This document shows, in pieces, positions 61,607-64,000 of a stretch of 64,000 nt of DNA. The DNA lies in NCBI RefSeq assembly GCF_009910705.1, contig NZ_JAAAXJ010000007.1:1-64000 (forward strand). The letters run 5' to 3'. Each line of letters begins with the position of its first letter. The stretch's first letter is position 1. Source of the DNA: Microvirga arsenatis (GTDB taxonomy: Bacteria; Pseudomonadota; Alphaproteobacteria; Rhizobiales; Beijerinckiaceae). A program made the translations under genes and the position numbers. Below the pieces are notes generated by a model. That model had not been told where the DNA came from. It ran no database searches and was given only the letters and a program-made list of their open reading frames with translations.

Positions 61607-61675
61607 GGCGCGTTCCTTAGATCCCTGGAGCCGGTTCTCCGGCTCTGTCCCCGCCGCTCGTCCGACGCCGATGCT

Positions 61676-62386
61676 TCAAGCCGGCAGCACGATCACCTTC
61701 GTCTTGACCGGCGTGCGGTCGTAGAGGTGGATCATGTCCTGCGTGAGCAGGCCGACGCAGCCGCTCGTGATGCCGTTGCCGATCGATTCCGCGTCGAGGC
61801 TGGCATAGATCGTGTAGAGCGTGTAGGCGCCGTTCTGGTAGAGATGGAGCGTGCGGGCGCCGAGCGGGTTGTCGAGGCCGCCCGGCATGCCGCGGGCCCA
61901 TTTGGCCGCCTCGGGCTGGCGCTTGATCATCGCCGCGGGCGGGGTCCAGGTCGCCCATTCGCTCTTGCGCCCCACATAGGCCTCGCCGCTCCACCGGAAC
62001 CCGTCGCGGCCCACATTGGCTCCGTAGCGGGTGGCGTTCCCGTCGCCCTCGACGCGGTAGACGTAGTAGTTGCCGGGATCGACGATGATCGTCCCGGGCG
62101 CCTCCCTGGTCTCGTAGCGAACCGTCCGGCGGAAATACTTGGGATCGACCTTGCTGACGTCGATCGCCGGGATCGGGAACTTTTCGTCGGGCACCGGCCC
62201 GTAGACCTGCCTCGCCTCGGCGAGGCTCATCCCGTCGGACGTGGCGCAGCCGGCGAGCCCCAGCGCGCCGAGGCCGGCGGCCGAGCCGGCCAGAAACGAC
62301 CGGCGGCTGAGAAGCCCCGCCCGAGCCCCGAGCAGGGCGGCCTCGTCCCTCCCGCCGTCGCCGGCGTTCCCACCGTTCATGATCAT
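61676..62386 (-). CDS. L,D-transpeptidase (YkuD domain) with Tat/lipobox-like start
   Basis: The 236-residue protein has a twin-Arg motif (SRRSFLAG, from about residue 27) followed by a hydrophobic stretch and a lipobox-like LAGC with Cys at about 47, so it may be a Tat-exported lipoprotein. The YkuD domain follows (about 95-235); GNGITSGCVGLLTQDMIHLYDRT holds the catalytic Cys and its conserved neighbours. It should form 3-3 cross-links in peptidoglycan or attach proteins to it. The ATG at 62386 is used; another lies two codons later. Confidence 0.9.
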   Translation of the reverse strand: MIMNGGNAGDGGRDEAALLGARAGLLSRRSFLAGSAAGLGALGLAGCATSDGMSLAEARQVYGPVPDEKFPIPAIDVSKVDPKYFRRTVRYETREAPGTIIVDPGNYYVYRVEGDGNATRYGANVGRDGFRWSGEAYVGRKSEWATWTPPAAMIKRQPEAAKWARGMPGGLDNPLGARTLHLYQNGAYTLYTIYASLDAESIGNGITSGCVGLLTQDMIHLYDRTPVKTKVIVLPA

Positions 62387-62563
62387 GATTGGCCGTTCCC
62401 TTGTCCTGGCTGCCCGGCGCGACAAGGCTCCGGCAACCACCCGCTGGAATGTCTTGGTTGGGCTGGAGAGTGCCGTCACAGGGCGCGATTGGCAAGTCGG
62501 GGTTTCATGTGCAGAGGTGGGACAGGACGGTTGGGATGGCCGCAGGAAGCGGTAGCGGGAGCC

Positions 62564-62860
62564 TTACAGAAATGTAAGAAGGTCTGCGTTGAGCAGCAGG
62601 CGCTTGACGCTGCGCTCCCCACCGATGTCCATCACCACGGTGGCGGTTCGCCCGCGTGATGCTGCGGTCGACGATGAGCAGGTCGCCGGAAAAATCCGCG
62701 CCTTGACCATCGAGTGGCCGCCCACCTTGAAGAGAAACGTGAAGGCCGGATTGGGCGCCATCCAGCGAGGAAGCTCCACGTTGTCCTCAATGTAGTCCTG
62801 AGCCGGGGAGGGGAAGCTCGCACACACATCATGACCGATCACCGGAACACTTACCGTCCC
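62564..62860 (-). pseudogene. UmuD-like peptidase frame with compensated internal frameshift
   Basis: The frame reads VPVIGHDVCASFPSPAQDYIEDN, FLFKVGGHSM and ERSVKRLLL, matching the self-cleaving UmuD/LexA-type domain: the Ser is in GGHSM and the Lys in SVKRL. Between them, bases 62704-62654 make sense only in the next frame, which reads GADFSGDLLIVDRSITRAN, the missing UmuD core. So two opposite frameshifts restore the frame but scramble about 17 residues. A LexA-type box lies just upstream and no umuC-like gene follows. Sequencing errors would give the same picture. No clear start codon is seen. Confidence 0.72.
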
Positions 62861-62901
62861 GCCACTGACGTCTGCCAGGACTTTCGCTCTCGTGTATTTG
62901 A

Positions 62902-62916
62902 GAACAAAAAATGAAC
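62902..62916 (-). promoter_or_regulatory. LexA (SOS) box of the alphaproteobacterial type
   Basis: On the minus strand GTTC-ATTTTTT-GTTC, an exact match to the GTTC-N7-GTTC pattern recognised by alphaproteobacterial LexA. It lies about 45-55 bases before the UmuD-like frame, in the right orientation to control it. Confidence 0.75.
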
Positions 62917-63175
62917 ATATTGACGAAGGTGGCGTCAACCGAGCGCGGCTGGATGGTCGCTCATTCCATAAGGGAAGCTTAGAATATCCGCTGATGGAAG
63001 TATTTATTCACACGTATCCAAAGAATCGTCGTAACTAGAGGTAGAGCGATAAACCCATTGCAGATCCACCTATGTGTACGTTGAAGCAGGAACGTAGCTT
63101 GGAGCGATGTCCTTGTGGGCTCCAGAACTGCTAATCAAAGCCATCCCATAAGTGAAGTCTGTTCACGCGGAAAAT

Positions 63176-64000
63176 CTACAGGTTCGGCCAATTGTTCCAT
63201 AGATGCCGCAATGCGTTTAGGTATGCTTGGCAGTTGCCTGCCGACCAGTTCACTGGCGTGTTGCCAAGGAGTGGGTGAATACCGTTAGCACATTTGAACA
63301 ATGAGCGATCTGCATTGATTATGTAGGTGAATGTCTCAACGAAAGTGTTTTCGAAACTCGTTCCGAATTTCTCGGATGGCACATTCCAGAGCATTCCTTC
63401 GATGAAGTACGATGGTGCGATGCCATCTGGAATTATGCTCCGTTCAATCAGATAGTTGCGCATGTTCTTATAGAGGCGCACTGTCGGCTTAAACCAGCTA
63501 TTTGTCGCCTGATGTTTGGCTGTGCAGTTGTCGCTGTGCTGCACTGGGAAATTCACAATCCTCGTGCCGTCACGCAAGAAAAAGCAAATCCCGTCAGCGA
63601 AGCTCTCATCTTCCTCTGTGACACGGTAGTAATATTTAAATCGGGCACAAGGCAGCACATCGCAATCGCGACGTCTGCCGTCTCCAGGAATGAAGATGGC
63701 CTTTTGACCAACATCAATCCTCCCAAATTTTTGACGAAGCCAATCGGCTACCTCCTTCTTAAATTCGGGGAGCCCATAGTGTGCAGTACCAGGGTATTTA
63801 CGCTCAAAGATGCGGTACTGATCAGCTGGGAGAGTAGGCGCGTCGTGATAGAATGTCGAATCGAGGCGGATTATTATGTCTACATCACTATCACGAAAGA
63901 CATTCGTATCGTTTGCGTACGAGCCTTGTAGACGGATGTGAAAATTTTTCACGAAATACGCTGAATTCACGTCCTCAAGTACGCTTTTAACTGTCACGTA
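63176..64000 (-). CDS. cGAS/DncV-like nucleotidyltransferase (partial, N-terminus off the window)
   Basis: The frame is open to the right edge, so the true start lies beyond base 64000; an internal GTG at 63997 is unlikely as the start because the helix before the active site is cut. The catalytic pattern of CD-NTases is present: LQGSYANDTNVFRDSDVDIII (GS, then Asp38 and Asp40 in the visible numbering) and the third Asp in RRDCDVLPC (about 113). Further conserved parts are RIVNFPVQHSDNC, NSWFKPTVRLYKNMRNYL and APSYFIEGMLWNVP. Such enzymes make cyclic oligonucleotides in CBASS phage defence. GC content is in the mid forties in percent, far below the rest of the window, which suggests transfer. 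No effector gene is within the window. Confidence 0.82.
   Translation of the reverse strand, partial: YVTVKSVLEDVNSAYFVKNFHIRLQGSYANDTNVFRDSDVDIIIRLDSTFYHDAPTLPADQYRIFERKYPGTAHYGLPEFKKEVADWLRQKFGRIDVGQKAIFIPGDGRRRDCDVLPCARFKYYYRVTEEDESFADGICFFLRDGTRIVNFPVQHSDNCTAKHQATNSWFKPTVRLYKNMRNYLIERSIIPDGIAPSYFIEGMLWNVPSEKFGTSFENTFVETFTYIINADRSLFKCANGIHPLLGNTPVNWSAGNCQAYLNALRHLWNNWPNL

Noticed and set aside
62940..63175. Search for a tRNA or attachment site at the island edge
   Set aside because: I found no TTCGANNCC arm, cloverleaf or direct repeat here. The boundary of the AT-rich region is not marked by a visible att site.

Overview
The window looks like chromosome of a high-GC alphaproteobacterium of the order Hyphomicrobiales (Rhizobiales), most like the Microvirga/Methylobacteriaceae side of that order. 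The evidence is the conserved order IMPase-like phosphatase / DUF4170 / acyltransferase / waaA / lpxK with a convergent DUF2093 gene, the rsmE-gshA linkage with a plant-type gshA, the DUF6894 and ADYC-type proteins, and dispersed intergenic repeats of a kind common in this order. The species cannot be named from the sequence alone.

Layout. 1-2.1 kb: an rRNA pseudouridine synthase cut by the window edge, divergent from tadA. 2.1-6.6 kb: an RTX protein, two DUF2382 stress proteins and a haloacetate-dehalogenase-like hydrolase. 6.7-9.8 kb: purD and xseA, divergent. 9.9-16.8 kb: a lipid A/Kdo gene set (lpxK, waaA, acyltransferase) in one leftward run with DUF4170, an IMPase-family phosphatase, ubiA and a secreted protein; rsmE is divergent. 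17-19.6 kb: two unrelated gamma-glutamyl ligase-type genes, one of them gshA. 19.6-25 kb: a Cache-GGDEF protein, a SugE/Gdx exporter behind a guanidine-II (mini-ykkC) riboswitch, and a large autotransporter. 25-29.2 kb: a secreted GH113-like enzyme with an RTX tail, and ilvD. 29.4-34.5 kb: a cation transporter, a DedA-type membrane protein, a flavoprotein, a pentapeptide-repeat secreted peptide beside an ADYC-type secreted protein, and an aldo/keto reductase. 34.5-36.5 kb: kynurenine-pathway genes. 37.4-38.8 kb: an AT-rich patch with a candidate small RNA, a small RTX protein and a PilZ protein. 38.9-42.9 kb: a metal-chelate ABC importer divergent from a methyltransferase. 43-46.6 kb: a threonine/serine dehydratase, an RTX protein and a hemerythrin-like membrane protein. 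46.6-49.2 kb: an SsuABC-type importer. 49.5-51.4 kb: minDE without minC, and an HhH protein. 51.7-57.6 kb: a chemoreceptor, pepT, a DUF6894 protein and a GGDEF-EAL protein. 58-61.1 kb: an MFS exporter and RidA divergent from a TetR regulator across a double palindromic operator. 61.1-62.4 kb: a VOC protein and an L,D-transpeptidase.

From about 62.6 kb the base composition becomes clearly AT-richer. The right edge holds a UmuD-like frame with a LexA/SOS box and an internal compensated frameshift, then a cGAS/DncV-like nucleotidyltransferase that runs off the window. This looks like the start of a defence or mobile island, possibly CBASS. It is the likeliest place for an unusual system, but partner genes would lie outside the window.

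Themes. Cyclic-di-GMP signalling (Cache-GGDEF, CHASE4-like GGDEF-EAL, PilZ) recurs. Secreted proteins are numerous: four RTX proteins and one autotransporter. Three of the RTX proteins share one C-terminal module, yet no type I secretion genes are present here. A roughly 95-base repeat occurs three times, and each copy supplies the TAG stop codon of a neighbouring gene from its CTAG end.
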